From Toxonevra muliebris (Eukaryota; Arthropoda; Insecta; Diptera; Pallopteridae), in the NCBI GenBank assembly GCA_963691655.1, contig OY829329.1:13840708-13904707 (forward strand): a stretch of 64,000 nt of DNA, read 5' to 3'. The notes under the pieces were generated by a model. It worked only from the letters and a program-made list of their open reading frames with translations. It was not told the origin of the DNA and searched no databases. Positions 48,180 through 59,001 of the stretch are shown in pieces. Each line of letters opens with the position of its first letter. Within the stretch, counting starts at the first letter, position 1. Position numbers and translations under genes: made by a program.

Positions 48180-48835
48180 CAGCTTATAGATGTATATAGC
48201 TTATTAGCTTTTTTTCGGTTTGAATTTATGGTATGGTTTATAGTTTATTTTAAGTCTGATTTTTAGTATGAATTTGATTTCCTTTTGGTCTGATTTTTGG
48301 ACTGAATCTGTTTTCCTTTTGATCTGAGTTTTCTTCACTTTTAGTCTGACTTTTAATCTTATTTTAATTGAACTTTATTTGTGCTCATTTTGACTTGAGT
48401 TTTAGTCTCAGTTTGGTCTGAATTTTGGTTTGATTTTTGAACTGAATTTTGATTCCTCTTGGTCTAAGTTTTAGTTTATATTTTGATCTGATTTTAGTCT
48501 GAGTTTGGTATCTTTTTGGTCTAAGCTTTGTTCTGTTTTCGATTAGAGTTTTGACCTGAATTTCATCCAATTATGATCTCAGGTTTTTCTTCTTCTTAGG
48601 CTTCTTAGTCTGTGTTTTGAGTTAAGTTTCCCTCCTACATTTAAGTCGATTTTCGGTCTGAGTTTTGATATGAGTTTTAGTCTAAATTTGGTCTTATTTT
48701 GGTCACAGGTTTCACTGAAATTTAAGCCTCAGTCTTGGTCTGATTTTTTCATTTGATTTCCAATATGAATTTGATCTATATTTAATCCAAGTTTTGGGCT
48801 GCTTTTGGTGATCTGAATTTTGGAAAAGGGCACAA
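48180..48835 (+). repeat. Second tract of the GGTCTGAATTT array
   Basis: The same degenerate units as at 3480-5540 (TTTTGGTCTGATTTTTGG, TTGAATTTTGATC and similar) fill this 650-bp tract in the same orientation. I did not find the GGCGGAT-type ends here, so this tract may have lost its boundaries. Confidence 0.75.
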
Positions 48836-49777
48836 TAGACCTTCAGTTCACGATGCCATTATTGTTTATTAATTTTTTAAATTTTTAACTTTACAGAGTT
48901 GAACTCTTTACATACATACGAACTCAGAAATTTATACTAAAAATTAATAGATCTACGCGACTAGATTAGATATGAATTGAGCAAGTATAAGTATCCATGT
49001 GCATTTGCACTCTAATATTCCCTATTGGCAATTATTTCCTTAATGGGAGTATTATTCTAAAATTCAAAACCAACAAATAACAAAATTGCTAAATTGCCAT
49101 TGCAATTATAATTGTCCATACTTTACTCTTGCAATTTGTGTCATCAGATGCTTTCATGCATGGTTTATTATGGCGGAAATTCTACCACATTTTGAGCTAA
49201 AATGCAATTACCGCTACATAGTATCCTGTATATTGGATTATTTATAGTTGAGTTTGCATTGTTTATGGAACCTTTTTATGAATTAATTATAGATAAATTA
49301 AAATGGGAAATTTTTCAAAAAAAAAAAAAAAATAAGTATAACACTCGCACCAAGAGACAAACATATGCCGACAGCATGTTGCTTGCCACGTGGTGCTGTT
49401 TTTAGCATAGATATTTCCTTATTTTAATTACATATGTAAGGATATCGTAGGATTGTGTGTAGATATTGTAATTGTTAAATGCTGTATGTGTTAAGGTGTT
49501 GGTTAGCAGGGATTAAATCCGATTCAATGTTGGAATAGCAACAGATGAATCATATATCATAAAGAACTTGTAGAGATTTGAACAAGAAATATTGTGGAAA
49601 ATGGTTTGGAGCAGCCCCTATACACCGATAAGTGTTATTAGGAACTAATGATGTTGGATGATTTTTCGGTAATACCCTTTCTTTACTTCTTTTTCTTCCT
49701 ACCGCTTTAAGATTTCCATCTCCTACAACAATTATGAAAATGAAATTGAAATGTAGGTATATCCAGTAACTCTTGAT
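48836..49777. other. AT-rich noncoding spacer
   Basis: No gene or repeat is recognised, apart from a run of 14 adenines at 49318-49331. The short open frame ending at 49405 crosses that run and is not credible. Confidence 0.45.
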
Positions 49778-49860
49778 GAAGGTTAGGTTAGGTTGGAGTG
49801 GCTGTCGAGAGACACACTTAGGCCTGAACGGCCCATTGTGATATCACATAGTTGGACCTA
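49778..49860 (-). mobile_element. LINE 3' tail
   Basis: GGTTAGGTTAGGTTGGAGTG is followed by a CTTAGGCC...GGCCCATTGTGATATCACA stretch, matching the tails at 57295 and 61374. Only the last 80 bp or so of the element are present, oriented on the minus strand. It lies immediately next to the SINE at 49885-50071. Confidence 0.7.
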
Positions 49861-49884
49861 CAGTTTAACGACGATTTTTTATTG

Positions 49885-50071
49885 GTTTGGTGGTCTTGCC
49901 ATTACCAACCATGGTGTGTACTTGTACACTATCTTATAATTCTCATATACTTCATATTAATAGTGAGTATAAAAACGTTAGGAAAATTAACCACCAGACG
50001 AAGACGGGAATCGAACCCGTACCTCCTGGATGAAAGTCTAGTGCACTACCCACTAGACTATCGAGATCGTC
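49885..50071 (-). mobile_element. tRNA-Glu-headed SINE
   Basis: The minus-strand segment 50071-49997 (75 nt) aligns end to end with a tRNA. It has a perfect RNA polymerase III A box (TAGTCTAGTGG) and a perfect B box (GGTTCGATTCC). The anticodon loop reads CTTTCAT with TTC in the anticodon position, and GTCTAGTGG/CTTTCA resembles tRNA-Glu. It is not a working tRNA: the anticodon stem has two mismatches and the acceptor stem pairs at only five of seven positions. An unrelated body of about 110 bp follows and ends near 49885 with a motif resembling that of the second SINE-like copy at 63.3 kb. Pol III promoter plus tRNA head plus body is the layout of a tRNA-derived SINE. Confidence 0.75.
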
Positions 50072-50186
50072 AACTCTTGATGAGAATCTAAAATGTTTAG
50101 CCAAAATGTAAGAAATATACTCGAAATATGTCTCCATGTCGAAATGAGCTAACCCCAAATCACATTCTTTAAGTTTAAGCACGGGT

Positions 50187-50331
50187 TTAACCCACTAAGG
50201 ACGAGCGGAAACCAAAGTAGATAAATGAAGAAAGTAACTTGAGATAAAAATTGTTTTTGAACCTGGCTCAGGAATGGCTTAGAGACAAGGTCCCATATGG
50301 CACTGCTAGGAATTAAACCCGCTAGGGTTAA
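50187..50331 (+). mobile_element. TTAA-type (piggyBac-like) MITE, diverged copy
   Basis: Flanked by TTAA at 50187-50190 and 50328-50331. The interior matches the copy at 29125 (ACGAGCGGAAACCAAAGTAG, then GAAAGTAACTTGAG, GTTTTTGAACCT, CATATGGCACTGCTAGG). Near the right end it carries extra bases. Being noncoding, it could only have moved with a helper element. Confidence 0.85.
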
Positions 50332-52832
50332 AACCATACCTTTTACAAAAATATTTATAAAAAATTAGGGTTGTTGTGGAATCTGGTCACTGTCGAAACC
50401 GACAAAAATTTCGTTTATGTGTCGGCTTAATGTTCGTTTTTTAGTGTCGCAAAAACCGATTTTATTGGTTTGTTTATCGGGGAAAAAAAACCAAGTAGCT
50501 GATCGTTGACAGATTGTGAAGATTACGTATTTTTTATTTTTTGCGGTTGATCATTTGGTTATGTCAAAATGCAAGTGAATAAACTATTTGTTTTTTTGAA
50601 AATTTTAAATAATAAAATATTTATAATCTAGAATATCACAAAGCGTACAAAATTTTTTTTTGGATTCCCCTTGGCAGCAACAGGCTGAACCCTTGAATAG
50701 CGTACGTCCACGGAATGGTTGGAAAAAGGCAAACTTTGGATGTCATTCAGAACAAAATCCCTCTTATTTTTTCTTTGCTATTTATTTGTCTTAATTTATT
50801 TAGAAATATGCATTCAAAAAGTAAATTGTGTTTACACCGATCCTGGCAGCATCAGCGCATTGCTGTGATCTCTTAAAATTTTCCGATTTACTTTTTCAGT
50901 GGTTTCTTCCTCTAACCAAAAAAGGTAGCACTCTTTTTGCTTTTATTTCGCACTATTTTTTTTATTTGCACAACAAATTTTAATGATATGCACTTGAAGT
51001 TAAAAATATTTGACAACACATACAAATGAACAGAACAGCTGATTCGAATATCGGTTTTGTTTATCTTCGAAAAGAGCCAAAAACCGATCAGATTCCAACA
51101 ACGCCATTTCATATCGAATCAATTCAATCGAACTAACATTGAAATTATCAGAACTCAGATTTTCAAATTTTTAAGTGAAAGGCAATCTGCAAAAATCACA
51201 CGCTGAAGCTTTTAAAATTTTTTGATTTATGTATACTTAAAGGCTTTCCAGATGAACACTTTTCTCGACAGTAAGATTATTCTTATGGCAAAAATGTATA
51301 TCTAGTACGACAAATAAATAACCACAATCACAACCATTTTATTTTTATTAGAGGCAAATTTTGTTATTTACTAAGTTAATACCGGATTCCTTACTCTTTT
51401 CCTATTTAAATGTTATTTGATATATCTGTGTGTGACTGATTCAGTATGACTTTCATTACATAATTTTCCCAACGTGCTCCTTATTCTCTTATAATAATTA
51501 AATTGTAGCCATATAATTAACATATGCTACGCCAAGTCAAGAAGGGAGTCCACCGCCATGATTGCATATTAGTTCAAAGTATAAATAAACATTTAAATAT
51601 TCTTAATACTTTCCAATATCATTTGCACGTTTATTGAATTTTAATGTAATAATATGCAATACCGCACAGTTAACCACCACTCATCATAAAATTCCGTAAA
51701 TTCAAAAAATTTTCAAATTATATAAGTCAAGAGCCCCAACATGCTCCAAATAATTTGTGAATGCTATCGAACCAGTAGCCTAGTACCACTCCTACTACTA
51801 TTATGTATGTATGTATGGCATACCATCATTAGCAGCATTCGTGTGTCTGTCAGTGTTTTATAAATGTATATATACAACAGACATATATATGCATGCATAT
51901 ATTCAAATTTTCTAATCTAAGGTAATTTATTTGTGTCAGAATTCCAAATGAATTCCAAACCAAAGTGAAACGTGTACAAATACATATACAACGACAGCTG
52001 AGGAGTCTCATGCCAAAATGGCTTCACATAAAGAAAAAGGTAGAATGGAATGTATCTAAATATACAAACATACACCATATAAACGTAGATATCTTTGTAG
52101 TGTTTTTGGCGCATAATAAAATTAATGCAGATATTCTTTGAATAATAAACGTTTTAAATGAGAATATTTTCATTTCGTCATTTTTGCATGTGACTCACTG
52201 ACTGACTGACTTGGAAGAGTTTTGAGCTCAAATCTCAAATGATAAAATCCTATGAAATACTTAAGGTACATATCTACATATTTTGAATATTCAGATATGT
52301 ACATTGTACCTTCATATATTTTAAAATTATTTCAGAATTTCACTATAGATTATATATGAGTAGAAAATGCTTGGAATTTGCATTATTTGCGTACATTGAG
52401 GGTTACTGAAAAATAGATAAAATTATACAAACAATAAACTTGAATTTATATATCCAAGGAAATTACATCATAAAGATGAAGCAGTAAATACATTGTTGTT
52501 TGAAAGCTTGGCATTTTCATAAAATTAAAGCAATAAATTTCTAAGTAATTTTAATAGGTCAGGTCGAATTTAGGTCAAGGTAATAGCAAACATATTTTTG
52601 GCATAGAATTTCATCTCTTGGCAAGGAGTGACAAAATTCTGGAAGCATGAATAATTTTTTGCATTAATTTTAAATTGCTGAAACTAATATTTAATCCTAT
52701 CCGTTCGTAAGGGTAAGGAAACCAGAGGAGAAAGCGCAAAACAGAACCATATTCGTTTTCTCTGACCCTCATTTCTTGTTACAGTTTTTCATCAAAACAT
52801 AAGTTTTGCGCACCTGAAGGACTGAACTTTCA
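50332..52832. other. Noncoding DNA
   Basis: No gene is supported. Short CATGCATATA and TATGTATGTATG simple repeats lie at 51805-51815 and 51880-51900, and a GACTGACTGACT run at 52198-52210. Confidence 0.45.
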
Positions 52833-53211
52833 TGGGTCACCGGCGATCCTGTGGCCCTTAATGGAAATTTTCTTCAAACTTTTTTTAGTACATTTTCAAT
52901 AGATATTTTTTTTTTAAAGATAGACAGTATTTTACTATTAATTCTTCATTTCACTCTTTCTTGACCATTTCAATATAAAGTTTTTAAAAAGTTTCCATTT
53001 GATCGCTTTCAGAAGACTACCTTTGCTCAGCAACAAGTTGAGCTAAAGAATCAGAAAAATAATATGCTCAATTAAATGGCGACTGCTCAATATAAATTTT
53101 ATTGATCATAAAGTAGTCAATTTGCGCTCATAAGACGCTCAGGTAGCAGTGACGGAGCAGAGGCGCCTTCTGAACGCGACCATTGAGGTCTTTAAGGTCA
53201 CCGGTGACCCA
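52833..53211. repeat. Inverted-repeat-bounded 380-bp unit
   Basis: TGGGTCACCGG at 52833-52843 is exactly inverted at 53201-53211. The right end also contains the perfect palindrome GGTCACCGGTGACC at 53196-53209. The interior is noncoding. It could be a MITE, but no clear target duplication is seen. Confidence 0.5.
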
Positions 53212-53637
53212 CAGTAAAACTTAATTTCCAACGAAAATAAACAAAAATTAAAAAAAAATGGGAAAAGATGTTCAAGTAAAAAGTTTTTCCCATAACATAT
53301 ACAAAATTGGTCGGATTTGGATAAAAATTCGCTGTTTTAGCGATTGAAAATAAAATTTCAAAAGAAATTCCTAGGAAAGTATAGGATCTCAACTAAATTG
53401 GTTCAATATTAATCATGACTCTTGAAACTCCACAAATTGCACGTGCATGCTGCCGGAGCAAATGAATTTCCTATACTATATACAAATCCAGAATTGCAAA
53501 AGAGGAAAAGGGTAAATTTGTTTATTCATTGATAAAGTTTTTTAAATCGAGAGCAACGATCACAAAGGCTGAGACTGATTGTGTAACCTGTCTTCCATGG
53601 TGAAGTCATGTATTACAACAATTTCACCTTGGCAAAA
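53212..53637. other. AT-rich noncoding spacer
   Basis: No gene or repeat is recognised. Confidence 0.4.
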
Positions 53638-53726
53638 ACAACACATCTTTGTTGTTGCATTGGATTCCATTAAATGTCAAAATCAGCCGTACAACAAAAC
53701 AATAACAACACATCTTTGTTGTTGCG
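53638..53726. repeat. Direct repeat of an AACAAC hairpin motif
   Basis: ACAACACATCTTTGTTGTTG occurs at about 53638 and again at about 53705. Each copy can fold on itself (AACAAC against GTTGTT). TTCACCTTG words recur around it near 53623, 53852 and 53868. Confidence 0.7.
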
Positions 53727-53859
53727 GCCATAATGGCGGTATGCAGTGAATGCCAAAATGGAGAAAAAATTTGTCAAGCAATCAAAAGTAAACAAGGATT
53801 TTGGCAACCATTGGTATTGACCACAAAGGAAAAAGAATGAGTTGCTGGTAACTTCACCT

Positions 53860-54235
53860 TGTATAAATTTCACCTTGCTCTGAATTTGACAAAAATTTTA
53901 AACAAATTTAGATCAAAATTCTGACCCAAAAAAAGAACTTAAAGTCTGACCAGAAATCAGATTTAATAAATAGACTAAAAATTCAAAAAAGTTAAAAAAT
54001 AAACTGAAAAGTTAAAGCATTAATACAGGAATCAGACCAAAATTCAGATCAACATAAAAACAAAATCTAGATCAAATTCAGACAATAATTTAAGCTACAA
54101 TTCAAAAACAAAAACTTTAACTATTAATTAGACGAAAATTCAGACTATAAACCAGACTTAAAATAAAACTAACAGACCATAAAATAAATAACTAATCAAA
54201 ACTCTTACCGAAAACCATTTTAAAAAAGTTAAACA
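53860..54235 (-). repeat. Third tract of the GGTCTGAATTT array, inverted
   Basis: Here the units appear as the reverse complement (AAATTCAGACCAAAA-like: TCAGACCAAAATTCAGATCA near 54032, AAAATTCAGACTATAAACCAG near 54134). It is the most A-rich and most diverged of the three tracts and has no visible bounding termini. Confidence 0.65.
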
Positions 54236-55474
54236 TTTAGAAACTGGCCATGAAATTTTAGTTTTAAGGTTTGTAGTTTAAAGTGTATAAAATAAACAGT
54301 TACGCTATGGAAAGATTTTTAAAGGTTAAGCAAAATTAGTGCTTTTTACACACTTCCACAAAAAACTATGACAACGATTTTAACTTGGAAAATAATGAGA
54401 TCCATTAGTGCCCCTTACAAATCGAGATAACACTAAAAAGAGAAAAAACTATACTATATTTCCAAATTATTTATTAAACGTTGTTTCACTATTAAAATAT
54501 CTAAATAATACTTAGAAAACCAACATTGTAAATTAAGGACAAAATGGAGGAGCATAAAAATCAATGCATGCACATGTGGTATTGAAAAAATTCAGTTAAA
54601 TTTCATCAACGGCATCATAATCATCATCATTAACACTCAATCAATGTGTGTAAATATTTTTCTATTCGAAAGATTTTTAATGAGTTTCCACTTTATCATG
54701 TGATTTCGAGTGATTGAAGTGTGTCTATGTTGGCGCAGTGTATGAAGTAGTCAAGTTTTTTCCAAATGTTATTTAAATCAATTTCTAAATTGCATCAAAT
54801 TGCATTGGTTCTTTGTCATAGTAGAAAATTTTCTATCTGTATGTATCCATGGTGTGTAGGTATCAAGGGCGCATTTTAGGATTATAAATCAATGGAATAA
54901 CTTTGAAATTGCAAATTGTGGTTGAAAAATAGTTTTCTTTTTATATCTTGAAGTTTTCCATTGACAGGCAATGAGATTTTATATGCATAAAGGCAAGTAG
55001 GAAAAAGGAAACATGCGCTAATTTGGAGGCGTGAGTTCAGATTAGTCATTAACCGGCCATTGAGAAAACGGCCCTTAATGTACTATATTATACTTACGTT
55101 AAAACAAAACAGCTTTTCTTGTATATTTGTTGGGGAGTAGCTAACTCTAAAAAGCGTACCCGAAATTAATCAACATAGCAACCCTGACAAACCATTTTTT
55201 GGCAACCATGCACGTTGTGGAAATCTCACTTTTTCGTAAAACTTCAACTCGCTTTGGTACATCCAAATTCGTTATTAACTATTCATATTTTTTCATGTTA
55301 ATTTTTTAAAGTTATTGTAAATTTTGAAGTCAATAAAATATTTTTATAAAATTTCATACCGCCTAACATCTAAAATTCCAATCTGGAAAGCAATACATTG
55401 ATAGGGAAGGTTGATTTTTAGAAGTTCAGAAAAGATTCTACTATCAACTTAGCTTGGATTGGTTTGGATTAACC
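54236..55474. other. Noncoding DNA including the paralogue of 35.85 kb
   Basis: The only notable piece is 54600-54765, which shares the ACTCAATCAATGTGTG and TTTCGAGTGAT landmarks with 35845-36015. Otherwise nothing is recognised. Confidence 0.4.
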
Positions 55475-55705
55475 CACTTTTAGGTATATTACCTGCGGTC
55501 GATACTTCCCTACATGGAATGGAAACATGGAAATGATTTTCAAAGCAGTACTTGGTATTGTGTAATCTAACGATTCTTAGAAGCAACTCACTTTGAGGCA
55601 TATTACCTGCAGTCGGCACTTCTCTACATGAAATGGAAATTTGTGTTTTTCAAAGGACTACTTGGTATGGTGTATTGTAATGATTCTTAGAAGCAACTGA
55701 ACTGT
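55475..55705. repeat. Two-copy 114-bp tandem repeat
   Basis: Two direct copies start at about 55475 and 55589. Both carry CATATTACCTGC or its one-base variant, CTACATG.AATGGAAA, a CTACTTGGTAT-like word and ATTCTTAGAAGCAACT. The spacing is 114 bp. The block is noncoding. Confidence 0.8.
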
Positions 55706-56067
55706 TTTAGTAAAGAAGAAAGCCCTACATTATATACCTGCTATCAACTTTTCATGAGTTGATTGTATTTTTTTATTTAATACATAGTTTATCACATATA
55801 TCAGAAATACATACACATGTAGTTCAAGTTTCCGGGATATTTGCCAATTTTTATATAGTTAATATCTATAGTTTTGCAAAGGTTCATTTATTATTGCCAA
55901 TTGTTTACCTGCCCCAAAAATTTACTATGCCAAATATTGTGAAGATTAGAGCTTACCACTCACTTGATTCTTAAAGGAAACAGATGTTTTCCCCGAGGGA
56001 TGATTCTATGTATCATTTGGAAAATTCTTTGTATACGTATTTATTTCATTTCATATATACCTACACA
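55706..56067. other. AT-rich noncoding spacer
   Basis: No gene is supported. The 71-codon frame at 55759-55974 has no recognisable domain. Confidence 0.4.
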
Positions 56068-56256
56068 CACTAGCGGATCCGGTGATTTCCTAAGAGGGGA
56101 TTTAAATTTTTGACCCTTTAAAATTTTTTTTGTATGCGTGGCCAACGATTAAAGTGTTTAAAAATTCCATCGATAGGAGGTAGGTCAAGGCGTATTTAAT
56201 ACGGCTTGGGGAAGGTGGTGATTTGAACCCCAAACCACCCCTTGAACGTGCTAGTG
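56068..56256. mobile_element. Short hAT-like MITE, 189 bp
   Basis: The ends are CACTAGC on the left and its complement on the right, followed on both sides by similar G-rich stretches (AAGAGGGGATTT and AAGGGGTGGTTTGG in reverse complement). The flanking octamers CCTACACA (56060-56067) and CATACACA (56257-56264) agree at seven of eight positions, consistent with an aged 8-bp target duplication. CA-rich context makes a chance match somewhat easier. Confidence 0.6.
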
Positions 56257-57292
56257 CATACACATACATATAAGTACATTGTTCATTATTGCTGGAGTAA
56301 TTTTTGAGATTTTCCACCCCCTATACATAATACATAACTCATTGTAGGATCGTCCACAGCTGGCAATATCATGTTAGTGTTGTATTGGTAATAGGTAAAG
56401 AAACTAGTTACTTTTATATCTTTATATCTGCGTTAAAAAACGACTGCCTAACTAAAATTAAGATGGAAAATATTCTTTCATGTATTTTTGACTATATATT
56501 CCAAAGTGTTCGGAATTTTTGAATAATTTTTCGAATAATACATTTTTTGAATAGTGAACTAAAACTATTAATGGTAGGAATTAGAAATAACAAGATTCGA
56601 AGTGTGACAAATTATAAAAAAGAATATGTGAATAATGGTGAATAATACAATTAACAACAAAAAACAATTCTCAGTAAAATATTTCTCATTAATCAAGGTC
56701 GTTTAAAGCCAGGAACCAACCATCAATAAATCAGCAATGAACTTGTTAAACGCATCTATCAAATCATTGATAATCACTCGATAGTTTTCAACACACTTCT
56801 TTTAGCGGAAGCCTTGGAACATAGCTTCCATTAGAACCCAAGCAATATTTGGAATTAATTTCCTAATATCAGAACCAACAAGAATAATTGTGGTATATGC
56901 AGAAACCTAATCATTTAAAATTTTGTTTTTATAAATATACAGAACGTATTACTTTCTTTAATTTGTGAAGTGGTGATGTGAGGAAAAGTATTCCGTAAAA
57001 TTCCCAATACTCCCGGATCCTATACCAATGACTTAATGAAATTCTTCGTTATCCCTTAAATTCTCATGTAGGGGTGAAATCGCTTAAAGTTTTTTTGTAC
57101 TTTGAAAGTTGAATGTGGTAAAAGATGACATCAAAAACTGTCCAGTATAATTCATAAGATCAATGTTACGAGTTTTTTAATTTTTCTAGATTTGGTAGAG
57201 AGTAGAAAATAGCCAAACTCACAATTTTTACTTTTTGGTTAGGATCAAATTCCAAATCCTGGTGAGATAGAAGAATTTTATTTCCAGATTCA
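56257..57292. other. AT-rich noncoding spacer
   Basis: No gene or repeat is recognised. Confidence 0.4.
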
Positions 57293-57900
57293 GATTAGGT
57301 TAGGTTATATAATAGTAGCGGCGAATCGCCTCATCTAGATCACTATTGGCCCATAGTGATATCACAATTCTATCTTTAATTCTATGTTTTCTTCTAGCTT
57401 ACGCGAAGATTGCAAATTATAGTGTGCTCTTTTTCAAAATCGAAAGTAGTTACTGGTTTTGAAAGTTAAACCTTTCATTTTATTTGAAAGCAAGGAGGCC
57501 TGTCTAAGTAGTTCAAACTTCATTGAGCTCTCTTTTTGTCAGACTTATTACAGTTTATACACTAGTTGTTTGGTCCATTCAGTAACCGGTTGTACCACCG
57601 AGTAATCGTCTACATTCTATCCTTGTAAGAAGCTTTATGTACATAGTTTTTCTTTGGTAAGAGTAAGAGTTTGGCAATTTTACTATGTAAAGTGTTTTGC
57701 TATTTGTTTTTGTGGTAGTATTTCACTAGAGCAGATAGTTGCAGGGTTTTGCTATTTTCAAGTACTCCGTATTTTGCAAGATTGCAGGGTTTTGCTATTT
57801 TCAAGTTCTCCGTATTTTGCAAGATAATCTGCTCTTTCATTATCTTCCATAATGTAGTGACGAAGAATCCAGTAGTACTTGACTGCGATTCCAGTATCCT
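57293..57900 (-). pseudogene. Decayed LINE 3' end with RNase H remnant
   Basis: The plus-strand start AGGTTAGGTTA followed by GGCCCATAGTGATATCACA is the inverted LINE tail. Further in, the minus strand reads NERADYLAKYG near 57810-57850, the C-terminal catalytic region of a LINE RNase H (NERADELA is usual). Many stops lie between. The RNase H part carries a 43-bp tandem duplication (57741-57826). Confidence 0.75.
57741..57826. repeat. 43-bp tandem duplication inside the LINE relic
   Basis: Units 57741-57783 and 57784-57826 differ at one or two bases, so the duplication is much younger than the decayed LINE it sits in. Confidence 0.9.
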
Positions 57901-58492
57901 AAGTTCTTTAGAATTTTGGTTCTGGGTTGGAGAAAAATTACTATAAGTGATAAACTTTAAAATCTATCAAAAAATCTCAAAATTTTGTCGAAATCGAGCG
58001 ACTAATATATGTGTGTTGTAATCAAGAACAAACTCACGGTTAGAGATTGCAGTCACACTCTGACAAGTTATAAACCTAACCAGTCTGATATGTACTCTTC
58101 TATATTCACGGTTACCTGATATCCAAAACAATTACATACTCAAACTAATTTTTCAAACGACAACAATTTTGCTAACTAGAAACTATTTGACAAAAACACC
58201 AGGGATGCGTGCGTTGCTTGTGTGTGTGTGGCTTCCTGTGCACATATTTATCCGTAGGCCTCAGGTATAATAGAAAAATTAAGGGTGAAGATTTTAATCT
58301 GCATCATTCTATGAAATATTTTGTCGAAAAACAATTAATTCTTTATAATTTTCCACTGAACATTATTCATTTTATCGGTTTCACTAATTCGAGAACACAC
58401 ACTATTTGCTGACGGAAGTAAATATTCTTACAATTAGTATTCAACAAAAGAAAAAATACTTTTAAATATTTTATTAAATCCATTTATAAAAA
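57901..58492. other. Spacer upstream of the copia-derived frames
   Basis: This stretch is AT-rich and noncoding. The last 120 bp before the ATG at 58493 are about 80% A/T. I could not identify a TATA box with confidence. Confidence 0.35.
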
Positions 58493-58909
58493 ATGTCACG
58501 TGCGAAGAACTCTACTGTTTGGTATCTTGACAGCACATTAGCCATCCATATAACTAATTGCAAGGATTATTTCATTAAATTCGCGGAGTTTAAGGTTCCT
58601 AAGAAATTTGGAAGATTTGAAATATATGGAATAGGTTGCATTCGTATGATAACCAAGTATAAAGGCGAGGAACATAACCTAATAATGGACCAAGTACATT
58701 ATGCACCGAAATTTATGAAAAATTTCTTTTCATTATTGGCTGCAAAGGATAATAATCCTGACAGCGTATTTAAATCTACAAAAACTGAATTCTGGCTACA
58801 ATTTAATCGAACAATTGTGATGCACGGGAAACGAGAAAGTGATCGAAGTTCATTTACAGTGAATCTGACACCAATGGCGGGTAAAAATATTAAATCAATA
58901 TATCTTTAA
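58493..58909 (+). CDS. Copia-type retropepsin-like domain protein, copy A
   Basis: This is an intact 138-residue frame with an A-rich start context (AAAAATGTC). It opens with WYLDST (Trp10, Asp13), continues with HIT, EIYGIGCI, VHYAPKFMKNFFSLLA and ends with VMHGKRES. This order and spacing match the protease-like segment of Ty1/copia polyproteins: W.LDSG..SHM, then GIG, then V.Y.P....NLLS, then .GK. The catalytic triplet is DST instead of the usual DSG. No gag, integrase or reverse transcriptase flanks it, and the frame is closed by its own stop. This suggests a domain that was cut out and is standing alone. It could still be a lucky open remnant, but a partner frame of the same shape lies 92 bp downstream. 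Function is unknown. Confidence 0.6.
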   Translation: MSRAKNSTVWYLDSTLAIHITNCKDYFIKFAEFKVPKKFGRFEIYGIGCIRMITKYKGEEHNLIMDQVHYAPKFMKNFFSLLAAKDNNPDSVFKSTKTEFWLQFNRTIVMHGKRESDRSSFTVNLTPMAGKNIKSIYL

Positions 58910-59001
58910 GTAATGTAAATTTTTATTAATTTTTTTTTTTTAATTGTCAAGCAGTTCCAACGGTTTTCCCTAACGCCAATATAAGATCGACAGCTGTCAA
59001 T

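Noticed and set aside
49997..50071. Functional tRNA-Glu gene
   Set aside because: The A and B boxes are perfect, but the anticodon stem and acceptor stem have mismatches and a SINE-like body follows, so a SINE head fits better.
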